In this document: positions 1 to 6,290 of the stretch, piece by piece
How positions within the stretch are numbered: position 1 is the first letter of the stretch
How the letters are laid out: each line of letters starts with the position of its first letter
Assembly: GCA_934589705.1 (NCBI GenBank)
Contig: CAKTOH010000023.1
Coordinates: forward strand, 1 to 21,688
DNA length: 21,688 nucleotides
DNA from: an uncultured Oscillospiraceae bacterium
GTDB taxonomy: Bacteria; Bacillota; Clostridia; Oscillospirales; Oscillospiraceae
Direction: 5' to 3'
The notes under the pieces: model-generated
What the model was told of the DNA's origin: nothing
Databases searched by the model: none
What the model saw: only the letters and a program-made list of their open reading frames with translations
Translations under genes and position numbers: made by a program

Positions 1-27
1 ACATCGGTCACTGGTTCGCAATGACAT
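1..27. repeat. REP-like palindrome, truncated by window edge
   Basis: Right half of the dispersed palindromic repeat. It has the GGTCACTGG arm followed by TTCGCAATGACA, the same arm sequence as the full copy at 18381-18423. The left half lies outside the window. It sits downstream of the DUF951 gene. Confidence 0.75.
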
Positions 28-80
28 TGTATATTTTGGCTATGTTGACCCATAGGGGCACTTAACGAGACAACCCCACC

Positions 81-278
81 TTATTCGTCAATGGGTGCGC
101 TGGGGTGCTCTATGGCGCGGACGTTTTTCTCCGCCTTAAACCTGGGGGTCATCACCTCATGGCCGCAGCCCAGACACCGAAGCCGGAAATCCGCTCCGGT
201 GCGCAGCACCATCCACCGCTTTTCCCCGCAGGGATGGGGCTTTTTCATCACCAGAATGTCATTGATGTGAATGTCCAT
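81..278 (-). CDS. DUF951 family small protein
   Basis: A 65-residue protein beginning MDIHINDILVMKKPHPCG, the typical opening of the DUF951 family (short, Firmicutes-wide, function unknown). One cysteine at residue 17 and a CxxC pair at residues 35-38 (CLGC) suggest a small metal-binding fold, which is inference. A longer in-frame start exists at 305, but I chose the ATG at 278 for two reasons. It matches the family N terminus, and it overlaps the rarA stop codon (TAATG) with a GGGGGAG ribosome site just upstream inside rarA. That arrangement implies translational coupling to rarA. No clear terminator was seen between its stop and the window start. The family is confident; the role is unknown. 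Confidence 0.85.
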   Translation of the reverse strand: MDIHINDILVMKKPHPCGEKRWMVLRTGADFRLRCLGCGHEVMTPRFKAEKNVRAIEHPSAPIDE

Positions 279-1543
279 TATTTCTCCCCCTTGATCTTGT
301 CCCAATACTGCTTGGCGGCCTGCTCCAGCTTGTTTTCCGCGTACTCATAATAATGGGTGCCCACCAATTCATCCGGCAGATATTGCTGCCTGACCCAATG
401 ATTCGGGTAGTTGTGGGGGTAGAGATAGCCCTGCTCCCGCTCCATGGTATAGGAGTCCGCGTGGACGTTTTGCAAATGCCGAGGGAAATCCCCGGATTTT
501 CCCTTGCGCACGTCCGCCAGAGCCGCATCCAGGGCAATGTGGCCGGAGTTGGACTTAGGGCTGGTAGCCATGAGCACCGCCGCATCGCCCAATGGAATCC
601 GCGCCTCCGGCATTCCCAGCTTCAGAGCCATGTCCACGCAGGCGTTGACAATGGGAATGATCTGGGGATAGGCAAGGCCCACATCCTCCGCGGCAATGAC
701 CATAAGGCGGCGGCAAGCTGAGGGCATCTGCCCCGCCTCCAGAAGCCTTGCCAGATAATGACAGGCGGCATCCGGGTCGGAGCCCCGGATGGATTTTTGC
801 AGAGCGGACAGCAGGTCATAGTGATTGTCTCCGTCCCTGTCCGCGCGCAAGGCGCTTTTCTGTGTGACGGCCTTGGCATCTTCCAGGGTCAGGGGCAGCT
901 CTCCGTTTTCCGGCTGACCGGCGGAGAAGAGCACCTCCACCGCGTTCATGGCCTTGCGCAGATCGCCGCCGCAGGCTCCGGCAATGTACTCCAATGCCCC
1001 CGCTTCCGGCTTAGCCTTCAGAGCCGTCCGGTCTTCCATGAACGCCACCGCCCGGCGCACGGCCTTCAAGGCGGCCTCCGCGGAAATCTGCTTGAACTCG
1101 AACACCGTAGACCGGCTTAAAATGGCGTTGAACACATAAAAATAGGGATTTTCCGTGGTGGAGGCAATAAGGGTGATCTTGCCGTTTTCGATGTGCTCCA
1201 GCAGGGACTGCTGCTGCTTTTTATTGAAGGACTGAATCTCGTCCAGGTACAAAAGAACCCCGTTGGGAGCCAGAAAGGTGTCCAGCTGGGACACGATTTC
1301 CTTGATGTCCGCCGTGGAGGCGGTGGTGGCGTTGAGCTTATAGAGCGTCCGGTTGGTTTGTTTGGCAATAATGTTCGCCACCGTGGTTTTTCCCGTGCCG
1401 CTGGGGCCGTAGAAAACCATGTTGGGAATTTTCCCGGAGTCGATAAGCCGCCGGAGCACCGCGTTGGGCCCCAGAATGTGCTCCTGACCGTAGACCTCGT
1501 CCAGGGTGGTAGGGCGCAAGAGGTCTGCAAGTGGCTGATACAT
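278..1543 (-). CDS. rarA: Replication-associated recombination protein A (AAA+ ATPase)
   Basis: A 421-residue AAA+ ATPase of the RarA/MgsA family (WRNIP1/Mgs1 relatives), which acts in the cytoplasm at stalled replication forks with clamp-loader-like architecture. The N terminus (PLADLLRPTTLDEVYGQEH) is characteristic. Walker A is GPSGTGKT at residues 46-53, and Walker B is LLYLDE at 97-102, followed by IQSFNKKQQ. The C-terminal half carries the helical tetramerisation region (DLLSALQKSIRGSDPDAA, ALYLARLLEAG-like, RRLMVIAAEDVGLAYP). Length is normal for the family. The start has a strong AAAGGAGGG site 7-8 bases upstream. The gene lies 87 bases after the ABC exporter and overlaps the next gene, so all three probably share one transcript. 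The Clostridial paralogue naming (MgsA/YcaJ) refers to the same family. Confidence 0.95.
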   Translation of the reverse strand: MYQPLADLLRPTTLDEVYGQEHILGPNAVLRRLIDSGKIPNMVFYGPSGTGKTTVANIIAKQTNRTLYKLNATTASTADIKEIVSQLDTFLAPNGVLLYLDEIQSFNKKQQQSLLEHIENGKITLIASTTENPYFYVFNAILSRSTVFEFKQISAEAALKAVRRAVAFMEDRTALKAKPEAGALEYIAGACGGDLRKAMNAVEVLFSAGQPENGELPLTLEDAKAVTQKSALRADRDGDNHYDLLSALQKSIRGSDPDAACHYLARLLEAGQMPSACRRLMVIAAEDVGLAYPQIIPIVNACVDMALKLGMPEARIPLGDAAVLMATSPKSNSGHIALDAALADVRKGKSGDFPRHLQNVHADSYTMEREQGYLYPHNYPNHWVRQQYLPDELVGTHYYEYAENKLEQAAKQYWDKIKGEK

Positions 1544-1565
1544 GAAAGCCCTCCTTTCAGGGTTC

Positions 1566-1630
1566 GGGAAGCTCTGAATAAATCGTCTTCGGCTGGGCAG
1601 CGGATCTTGCTGATTTCATCAGAGCTTCCC
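1566..1630. repeat. Palindromic repeat family 2, short copy
   Basis: A 65-bp element bounded by GGGAAGCTCTGA and its exact complement TCAGAGCTTCCC, so the ends can form a 12-bp stem. Internally it keeps AATAAATCGTC, then GGCTGG and GATCTT. The reverse complement of 4269-4350 gives the same outer arms and the same internal landmarks with extra bases, so the two are variants of one element. It lies between the exporter and rarA, and its last base is the last base of the exporter stop codon (TAG). There is no T-run, so terminator activity is uncertain. Confidence 0.8.
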
Positions 1631-3390
1631 TAGATCAGACCCAGCGCCAGGGCGTTCTGGGTCTTGTAAAGCTGGGAGTAAATGCCGCCGGTTTTCAGCA
1701 GCTCCTCGTGGGTGCCGCACTCGGTAATGACTCCGTCCGCGATAGACACAATCCGTCCGGCATTGCGGATGGTGGACAGCCGGTGGGCGATGATCAGCGT
1801 GGTTCGACCCTGGGCCAGATTGTCAAAGGCACGCTGAATCTTCGCCTCGGTGACGGAATCCAGCGCCGAGGTGGCCTCGTCCAGAATCAGGATCGGCGGG
1901 TTCTTCAGGAAAATCCGGGCAATGGCAATCCGCTGCTTCTGACCGCCGGACAGAAGGGTGCCCCGCTCACCTACATAGGTCTCAAAGCCCTGGGGCATAG
2001 CCAGAATGTCCTCGTAGATTTCCGCCTGCTTTGCCACCGCAATGACCTCCTCCATGGAGGCATCCGGCCTGCCGTAGCGGATATTTTCCAGCACCGTATC
2101 CGCGAACAGAAACACGTCCTGCTGGACAATGCCGATGTTCTCATGGAGGCTCCGCTGGGTCACGTCCCGGACATCCAGGCCGTCAATGGAAATGCTGCCG
2201 CCGGTTACGTCGTAAAACCGGGGAATCAGCTGGCACAAGGTGGTCTTTCCGCCGCCGGAGGGGCCCACAATGGCGATGGTCTCCCCGGGATTTACATTCA
2301 GACTCACATCGTGAAGCACCGCCAGATCCCCGTCATAGGAGAAGGACACGCCGCGCACGTCGATTTCGCCCTTTACGTTTTCCAGCTTCCTGGCATCCTT
2401 TTTGTCCCGGACGGTCGGCTCCGTGCGCATGACCTCCACGAAGCGGCTCAGCCCCGCGAAGCCGTTGGCGAACAGCTCGGAGAAATTGCACAGCTTGCGC
2501 ATGGGGTTTACAAAGGAGGCAATATACAGGTTGAAGGTAATGAGATCCCGATAGTCCATTTCCCCGCGCATAACGTAGTAGCCGCCGAAGCCGATGACCA
2601 GCACATTAAGCATACACAGGAAGAATTCCACGCTGCTCTGGAACACGCCCATGGCCTTGTGGAAGCCCCGCTTGGAGTCCTTGTAAATCTCGTTGGCGGC
2701 CTGGAACCGGCGGCTCTCCGCCTCTTCATTGGCAAAGGCCTTGGCAGTGCGGAAGCCGGACAGACTGCTTTCGATTTCCTGGTTGATGTGTCCGGTTTTC
2801 TCCTTGGCAACGGCCGAGGCCTGCGCCATCCGCCGCCGCATGGTCATGGCAACCGTCAGAAATACCGGAATGGTCAGAGCCACCACCAGCGCCAGCTGCC
2901 AGCGGATGGAGGCCATCACCGCGAGAGCCCCTAAAATGGTCAGGGCACTGGTGAGCAGATCCTCCGGGCCGTGGTGGGCTAGCTCCGTCAGCTCGAACAG
3001 ATCGGTGGTAAGCCGGGACATGAGCTTGCCGGTGCGGTTCTGGTCATAGTAGTCGCAGCTGAGCTGCTGCATATGGGTGAACAGATCCTGGCGGATATCC
3101 GCCTCCACCCGGATGCCGAAAGTGTGACCGTAATAGGTCACGATGTAGTTGAGGAGGGTGCGCAGCACATAGCTGGCTGCCACCAGCACCATAATCCGGA
3201 AGAACACGCCGTAGGCCTCGTTGGGCAGGTAGTCGTACAAAGCCTGCCGGGTGACCAGCGGGAAGGCCATGTCGATAGCCGCCATGCCCACGGCGCAGCC
3301 CAAGTCAATGGCAAACAGCCGCCTGTGATTTCCGAAATAATGGAAAAAAATTGCCAGCGGCGATTTCCGCTGATAGTCCTGTGTAGTCAT
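1630..3390 (-). CDS. ABC exporter half-transporter (permease-ATPase fusion)
   Basis: A 586-residue fused transmembrane and ATPase half-transporter of the MsbA/BmrA/LmrA exporter type, which would work as a dimer in the cytoplasmic membrane. Residues ~20-310 form the six-helix exporter domain. Residues ~345-580 form the ATPase: Walker A GPSGGGKTT (376-384), Q-loop near 423, signature LSGGQKQR (480-487), Walker B ILILDEATSALD (from 500) and switch histidine in AHRLSTI (536). The frame is open 10 codons further upstream, but that start would sit almost at the predicted transcript start. The ATG at 3390 has GGAGGAG 7 bases upstream and gives the usual N terminus. A promoter lies at 3428-3455. Substrate cannot be told; drug or lipid export is typical. 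Probably the first gene of an operon with rarA. Confidence 0.93.
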   Translation of the reverse strand: MTTQDYQRKSPLAIFFHYFGNHRRLFAIDLGCAVGMAAIDMAFPLVTRQALYDYLPNEAYGVFFRIMVLVAASYVLRTLLNYIVTYYGHTFGIRVEADIRQDLFTHMQQLSCDYYDQNRTGKLMSRLTTDLFELTELAHHGPEDLLTSALTILGALAVMASIRWQLALVVALTIPVFLTVAMTMRRRMAQASAVAKEKTGHINQEIESSLSGFRTAKAFANEEAESRRFQAANEIYKDSKRGFHKAMGVFQSSVEFFLCMLNVLVIGFGGYYVMRGEMDYRDLITFNLYIASFVNPMRKLCNFSELFANGFAGLSRFVEVMRTEPTVRDKKDARKLENVKGEIDVRGVSFSYDGDLAVLHDVSLNVNPGETIAIVGPSGGGKTTLCQLIPRFYDVTGGSISIDGLDVRDVTQRSLHENIGIVQQDVFLFADTVLENIRYGRPDASMEEVIAVAKQAEIYEDILAMPQGFETYVGERGTLLSGGQKQRIAIARIFLKNPPILILDEATSALDSVTEAKIQRAFDNLAQGRTTLIIAHRLSTIRNAGRIVSIADGVITECGTHEELLKTGGIYSQLYKTQNALALGLI

Positions 3391-3427
3391 TTTCTGTCTC
3401 CTCCGTAGGAATCTTTTCAATATTTAC

Positions 3428-3455
3428 ATTATACCGTTTTTCCGAAAAAAAGCAA
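3428..3455 (-). promoter_or_regulatory. Promoter of ABC exporter operon
   Basis: On the minus strand, TTGCTT (3450-3455) and a perfect TATAAT (3428-3433) are separated by 16 bases. Predicted transcription starts near 3421, about 30 bases before the chosen ATG. This supports the shorter start for the exporter. Confidence 0.7.
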
Positions 3456-3480
3456 CCGGGGCTTTCCCTTATCCCGGTTG
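3453..3480. promoter_or_regulatory. Inverted repeat between divergent promoters
   Basis: CAACCGGG (3453-3460) and its exact complement CCCGGTTG (3473-3480) are separated by 12 bases. The left arm overlaps the -35 of the exporter promoter and the right arm lies just before the extended -10 facing the pseudouridine synthase gene. It could be an operator for both directions or a simple hairpin. No regulator is recognised. Confidence 0.4.
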
Positions 3481-3482
3481 TA

Positions 3483-3491
3483 TGCTATACT
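3483..3491 (+). promoter_or_regulatory. Extended -10 promoter toward pseudouridine synthase gene
   Basis: TG-C-TATACT (TG at 3483-3484, -10 at 3486-3491) fits an extended -10 promoter. No good -35 is seen at the expected distance. If used, the transcript would run through the multi-hairpin element at 3499-3664 before reaching the ATG at 3688. Confidence 0.4.
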
Positions 3492-3498
3492 GTTTTCA

Positions 3499-3664
3499 TA
3501 CTGAACTCCAATTAAAATCTTTAAAAAAGATTTTAATTGCCTGAAGGGCATGGAGTTCATATGAGACTTGTTTTGTGATTTCTTTCCTTATAAATCACAA
3601 AACTGGCAGCGCCTTCAGGCGATGCCTTCCTGATTAAAATTAAGATTTTAATCAGGAAATAGTA
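3499..3664 (+). repeat. Multi-hairpin dispersed element, copy 1
   Basis: A 166-bp element found again in inverted orientation at 17222-17385 with only a few differences. It holds four clear stem-loops. They are an AT hairpin (AATTAAAATCTT paired with AAGATTTTAATT), a hairpin of TTTTGTGATTT with AAATCACAAAA, a GC hairpin (GGCAGCGCC-TTCA-GGCGATGCC), and a terminal hairpin (TTCCTGATTAAAAT paired with ATTTTAATCAGGAA). ACTCCA and TGGAGT also pair across the first hairpin. Ends are TACT...AGTA, flanked on both sides by TCA, which looks like a 3-base target duplication. No coding capacity was found, so it is either a MITE-like non-autonomous element or a mobile structured RNA. Confidence 0.85.
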
Positions 3665-3687
3665 TCAAACAATTTGGGAGGTCATCC

Positions 3688-4281
3688 ATGGAAATTCTCT
3701 TTTCCGACCGGGACATTGTCCTGTGCGTCAAGCCGGTAGGGCTGGATTCCGAAATTCAGATGCCCGCCGCTCTGAAGGAAACTCTGGGCGGTGAAATCTA
3801 CCCGGTGCACCGGCTGGACAAAAACGTAGGCGGGGTAATGGTTTTCGCCCGCACCCAGGCCGCTGCCGCCAGCCTGTCGAAGGCCATTCAGGAAGGCAAG
3901 CTCATTAAGGAATATGTAGCTCTTGTCCACGGCAGCCCTCCGGAAAGGGGCGACTGGGAGGACCTTCTCTGGAAGGACAGCGGAAAAAACAAGGTGTTTG
4001 TGGTCAAGCGGATGCGGGGCGGGGTAAAAAAGGCCCGGCTGGAATTCACCCGGCTGACCTCCGGTGAGGAAAGTCTGGTGCGTATCCGGCTTCACACCGG
4101 CCGGAGCCACCAGATCCGGGTGCAGTTTGCCAGCCGGGGATACCCCCTGGTGGGCGACCACAAATACGGGGCGAGAGACAACGTCCCCGCCCCGATGCTG
4201 TATTCCTGTAAGTTAACCTTCCCCCACAAGGGAAAACTCCTGGAATTTGAAAAGCTTCCCGATTGGGCAAGGAAGCTCTGA
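3688..4281 (+). CDS. RluA-family pseudouridine synthase
   Basis: A 197-residue protein of the RluA/RsuA-like pseudouridine synthase superfamily, which isomerises uridine to pseudouridine in rRNA or tRNA. The catalytic motif HRLDKNVGG is at residues 41-49, with the expected catalytic Asp at 44. The conserved substrate/base-binding segment LHTGRSHQIRVQF is at 135-147, followed by GYPLVGDHKYG. It is short and has no N-terminal S4 RNA-binding domain, as in the small RluA-like members; the target RNA cannot be assigned. GGGAGG lies 7 bases before the ATG. Its last codons and TGA overlap the left arm of the palindromic repeat at 4269-4350. It faces convergently into the MATE gene. Confidence 0.92.
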   Translation: MEILFSDRDIVLCVKPVGLDSEIQMPAALKETLGGEIYPVHRLDKNVGGVMVFARTQAAAASLSKAIQEGKLIKEYVALVHGSPPERGDWEDLLWKDSGKNKVFVVKRMRGGVKKARLEFTRLTSGEESLVRIRLHTGRSHQIRVQFASRGYPLVGDHKYGARDNVPAPMLYSCKLTFPHKGKLLEFEKLPDWARKL

Positions 4282-4350
4282 TTAAATCGGCAAGAGCTGG
4301 CGGCAAAAGATTCGCCGTCCAGCCGCCGACGATTTATTCAGAGTTTCCTT
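4269..4350. repeat. Palindromic repeat family 2, long copy
   Basis: An 82-bp element with end arms AAGGAAGCTCTGA and TCAGAGTTTCCTT (one mismatch on pairing) and an inner GC-rich hairpin (GGCGGCAAAAGATTCGCC region). Its reverse complement aligns along its whole length with 1566-1630, which lacks part of the inner hairpin. The left arm supplies the TGA of the pseudouridine synthase gene. The right end overlaps the TAA of the MATE gene, so the element fills the gap between two convergent genes and may act as a shared terminator. Confidence 0.82.
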
Positions 4351-5683
4351 AAATCTTGCTGAGCCACTTGCCGGTGAGGGCTCTGGGCAGGAAGAAGCTG
4401 ATCCGGCACACCCAGTCCAGGATCATGGCAATCCACACGCCGACGGCGCCCCAGCCCAGGTGCACGCAGAGAATCCAGGACACGCCCACCCGGAACACCA
4501 GCATGGAGCCCATGCCTACCCACATGGTGAACTGGACATCGTTGGCCGCCCGGAAGGCATTGGGCAGCACAAAGGAAAAGGCCCACATAAAAATCACCGC
4601 CGTGGAGTGAATCAGCACCAGCGTCCGGGTCAGCTCCACGGTCTGAGGCGTCAGAGAGCGGTACAGGCCGATGAGAGGGTTGAGGAAGAGGATAATCATC
4701 AGATTCACCGCGCCCAGCGCCACAATGCTCCACTTCATCACCTTCTTCAGATAGAAGGTGGCCTGCTCCTTGTCCCCGGCGCCTACGCTCTGACCCACCA
4801 CCGTCACCATGGCAAGGCCCATAGCCTGACCCACCACGGTGCCGATGCTGTCTAAGTTATTGGCCACGGCGTTGGCGGAGGTCTGGGTGGTGCCGAAAAG
4901 GGCGATCATGCTCACCACCAGCAGCCGTCCGAACTGAAAGAAGCTGTTCTCGCAGGCGGAGGGAATGCCGATGCGCAGAATCTTGCCCATGACCTGCCGG
5001 TCGATGGGGTACAAGGAGGAAGCGTCCAGGGTCAGCTTCTGACCCTTCCGGCTGGCCATGGTCAGAATCATGACTGCCGCCACTGCCCGGGAAACCAGGG
5101 TAGGCACAGCCACACCGGCCACGCCCATTTTCAGCACGAACACGCACAGGGCATTTCCTGCCACGTTGATGCCGTTCATCCACAGGCTCACCTGCATGGA
5201 CACCTTACTGTTGCCCACACTGCGGAAAATGGCCGCGCCGGCGTTATACAGGGCGATGAAGGGGAAGGACAGAGCGGTGATGCGCAGGTAAATCAGTCCC
5301 GCGGCCATCACATCGTCCGCAATGGAGCCGAAGAACAGCTTCAGAAGCCCCCGGGCAAATATCAGGCACAGAGCCATCATCAGGCAGCCCATGGCAAAGG
5401 TCAGGCTCACCAGCTGGCCCGCGCTGCGCCGGGCCTCCGCCGTCCGCCGGGCACCCAGCAGCTGGCTCGTCACCACCGCACCGCCGGTGGCCAGCGCCGC
5501 GAAAAGCACCAGAATCACCGCGTTGATCATGTCAACCAGGGACACGCCGGAGATGGCCGCTTCGCTGACGGCGGAAACCATCACGCCGTCGCACATGCCC
5601 ACTAAGATCGTCAGTCCCTGCTCAATGATCAGAGGGATCATCAGCTTGACTAACTGTCTGTCGGAAAATAATCTCTCTTGCAT
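4349..5683 (-). CDS. MATE family efflux transporter
   Basis: A 444-residue multi-pass membrane protein of the MATE (multidrug and toxic compound extrusion) family, which exports drugs or metabolites using a Na+ or H+ gradient. Two homologous six-helix halves are visible. The first opens with LVKLMIPLIIEQGLTILVGMCDGVMVS and has the ALATGGAVVTSQLLGA segment. The second opens after GKILRIGIPSACENSFFQFGRL and has NAVANNLDSIG and GQAMGLAMVTVVGQSVGAG, which match conserved MATE positions. The frame is open to a TTG at 5698, but the ATG at 5683 is preceded at 8 bases by GGGAG and starts the normal N terminus. A promoter is present at 5717-5745. The gene appears to be transcribed alone. Substrate is unknown. 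Confidence 0.94.
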   Translation of the reverse strand: MQERLFSDRQLVKLMIPLIIEQGLTILVGMCDGVMVSAVSEAAISGVSLVDMINAVILVLFAALATGGAVVTSQLLGARRTAEARRSAGQLVSLTFAMGCLMMALCLIFARGLLKLFFGSIADDVMAAGLIYLRITALSFPFIALYNAGAAIFRSVGNSKVSMQVSLWMNGINVAGNALCVFVLKMGVAGVAVPTLVSRAVAAVMILTMASRKGQKLTLDASSLYPIDRQVMGKILRIGIPSACENSFFQFGRLLVVSMIALFGTTQTSANAVANNLDSIGTVVGQAMGLAMVTVVGQSVGAGDKEQATFYLKKVMKWSIVALGAVNLMIILFLNPLIGLYRSLTPQTVELTRTLVLIHSTAVIFMWAFSFVLPNAFRAANDVQFTMWVGMGSMLVFRVGVSWILCVHLGWGAVGVWIAMILDWVCRISFFLPRALTGKWLSKI

Positions 5684-5716
5684 TCCATTTTCTCCCAAAA
5701 AATGATTACGCTGGAG

Positions 5717-5745
5717 AGTATAGCACCAAAGACCCGGAAATTCAA
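5717..5745 (-). promoter_or_regulatory. Promoter of MATE gene
   Basis: On the minus strand, TTGAAT (5740-5745) and TATACT (5717-5722) are spaced by exactly 17 bases. Transcription would start near 5710, about 27 bases before the ATG at 5683. Confidence 0.7.
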
Positions 5746-6026
5746 TGGAAAAACTTCACAAATTCTCCGGTCTTTTTCCGGGACGGCCTATAGAAACGCT
5801 ACATTTGTGTGCTATGACGCAGGTGAACCCATCTTTCGGATATCTTATGAAAGTCTATATAAACCGGATGCGGGTCATCGCCTCCGCTTATCAGCTGATC
5901 CGTCCCCAGGGCGGCAAGCTCGTTGTCAAGTGGACTTCAAACGGGGAGCTGAACTGCCCGGCAAAGGCCCTGTTTTCCCTGCCCCGGGACATCCGGGTGG
6001 TGGACGTAACGGACGGAGACAATAGC

Positions 6027-6061
6027 AACCCCCCGCCGAGGCGCAAGCCTGGCGGGGGGTT
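6027..6061. terminator. GC-rich hairpin 1
   Basis: AACCCCCCGCC (6027-6037) pairs perfectly with GGCGGGGGGTT (6051-6061). The loop can pair further (AGGC/GCCT) to leave a GCAA tetraloop. No U-rich tail follows on either strand, so terminator function is possible rather than certain. A close relative faces it at 6244-6277. Confidence 0.55.
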
Positions 6062-6079
6062 CAGACTGTCGAAAAACCA

Positions 6080-6118
6080 TGTCATTGCGAGGCAGTGCGC
6101 ACACTGCCGTGGCAATCC
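6080..6118 (+). repeat. REP-like palindrome, orientation A
   Basis: TGTCATTGCGA, then a GGCAGTG/CACTGCC arm closed by CGCA, then GTGGCAATCC. The arm differs from other copies on both sides in a compensating way, so pairing is kept. Confidence 0.85.
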
Positions 6119-6173
6119 CCCTAATTTTCAAACATTTTAGATCATAAACCAGTGGCTTTTACTTCTATCCGGG

Positions 6174-6212
6174 GGATTCCCACACCAGTCTGCGGACTGG
6201 TTCGGAATGACA
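6174..6212 (-). repeat. REP-like palindrome, orientation B
   Basis: GGATTCCCACA, then CCAGTC/GACTGG closed by TGCG, then TTCGGAATGACA. It is inverted relative to the copy at 6080-6118, with small changes (TTCCC, CGGAAT) that keep base pairing. Confidence 0.85.
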
Positions 6213-6243
6213 ACGTATATTGAGGGCTTTTTTGACACGCTGC

Positions 6244-6277
6244 ACCCCCCGCCGCAGGCAAGCCCGCGGCGGGGGGT
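6244..6277 (-). terminator. Hairpin downstream of clpB
   Basis: ACCCCCCGCCGC (6244-6255) pairs perfectly with GCGGCGGGGGGT (6266-6277), 13 bases past the clpB stop. It is the likely 3' end of the clpB transcript. The minus-strand tail is not U-rich immediately after the stem; a run of U follows about 10 bases later. Confidence 0.65.
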
Positions 6278-6290
6278 TGGATTCTTTGGT

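Larger units (their letters stand above)
5847..6140 (+). pseudogene. Possible small ORF or gene remnant running into a hairpin
   Basis: From the ATG at 5847 (or 5868) to about 6026 the plus-strand frame has strongly GC-rich third positions like the real genes around it, and encodes a plausible peptide (segments RVIASAYQLIRPQGGKL and FSLPRDIRVVDVTDGD). The coding-like character stops exactly where the GC hairpin at 6027 begins. The frame then runs on through repeat DNA to 6140. No convincing ribosome site precedes either ATG and I do not recognise the peptide. It may be a gene whose 3' end was replaced by repeats, or chance. Confidence 0.22.
6027..6278. repeat. Nested palindromic block
   Basis: The block reads symmetrically from outside in. 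It has a GC hairpin (6027-6061), then TGTCGAAAAA, then a REP-like copy (6080-6118). The inverted half follows: REP-like copy (6174-6212), TTTTTTGACA, and GC hairpin (6244-6277). About 55 bases of AT-rich DNA lie at the centre. It fills most of the gap downstream of clpB. Confidence 0.7.

Noticed and set aside
1708..2934. 408-codon plus-strand open frame opposite the ABC exporter
   Set aside because: The minus strand carries all ABC motifs; the plus-strand frame has no start signals.
3390..3420. Ten-codon N-terminal extension of the ABC exporter
   Set aside because: The upstream ATG would fall at the predicted transcript start with no ribosome site. The internal ATG has GGAGGAG at good spacing.
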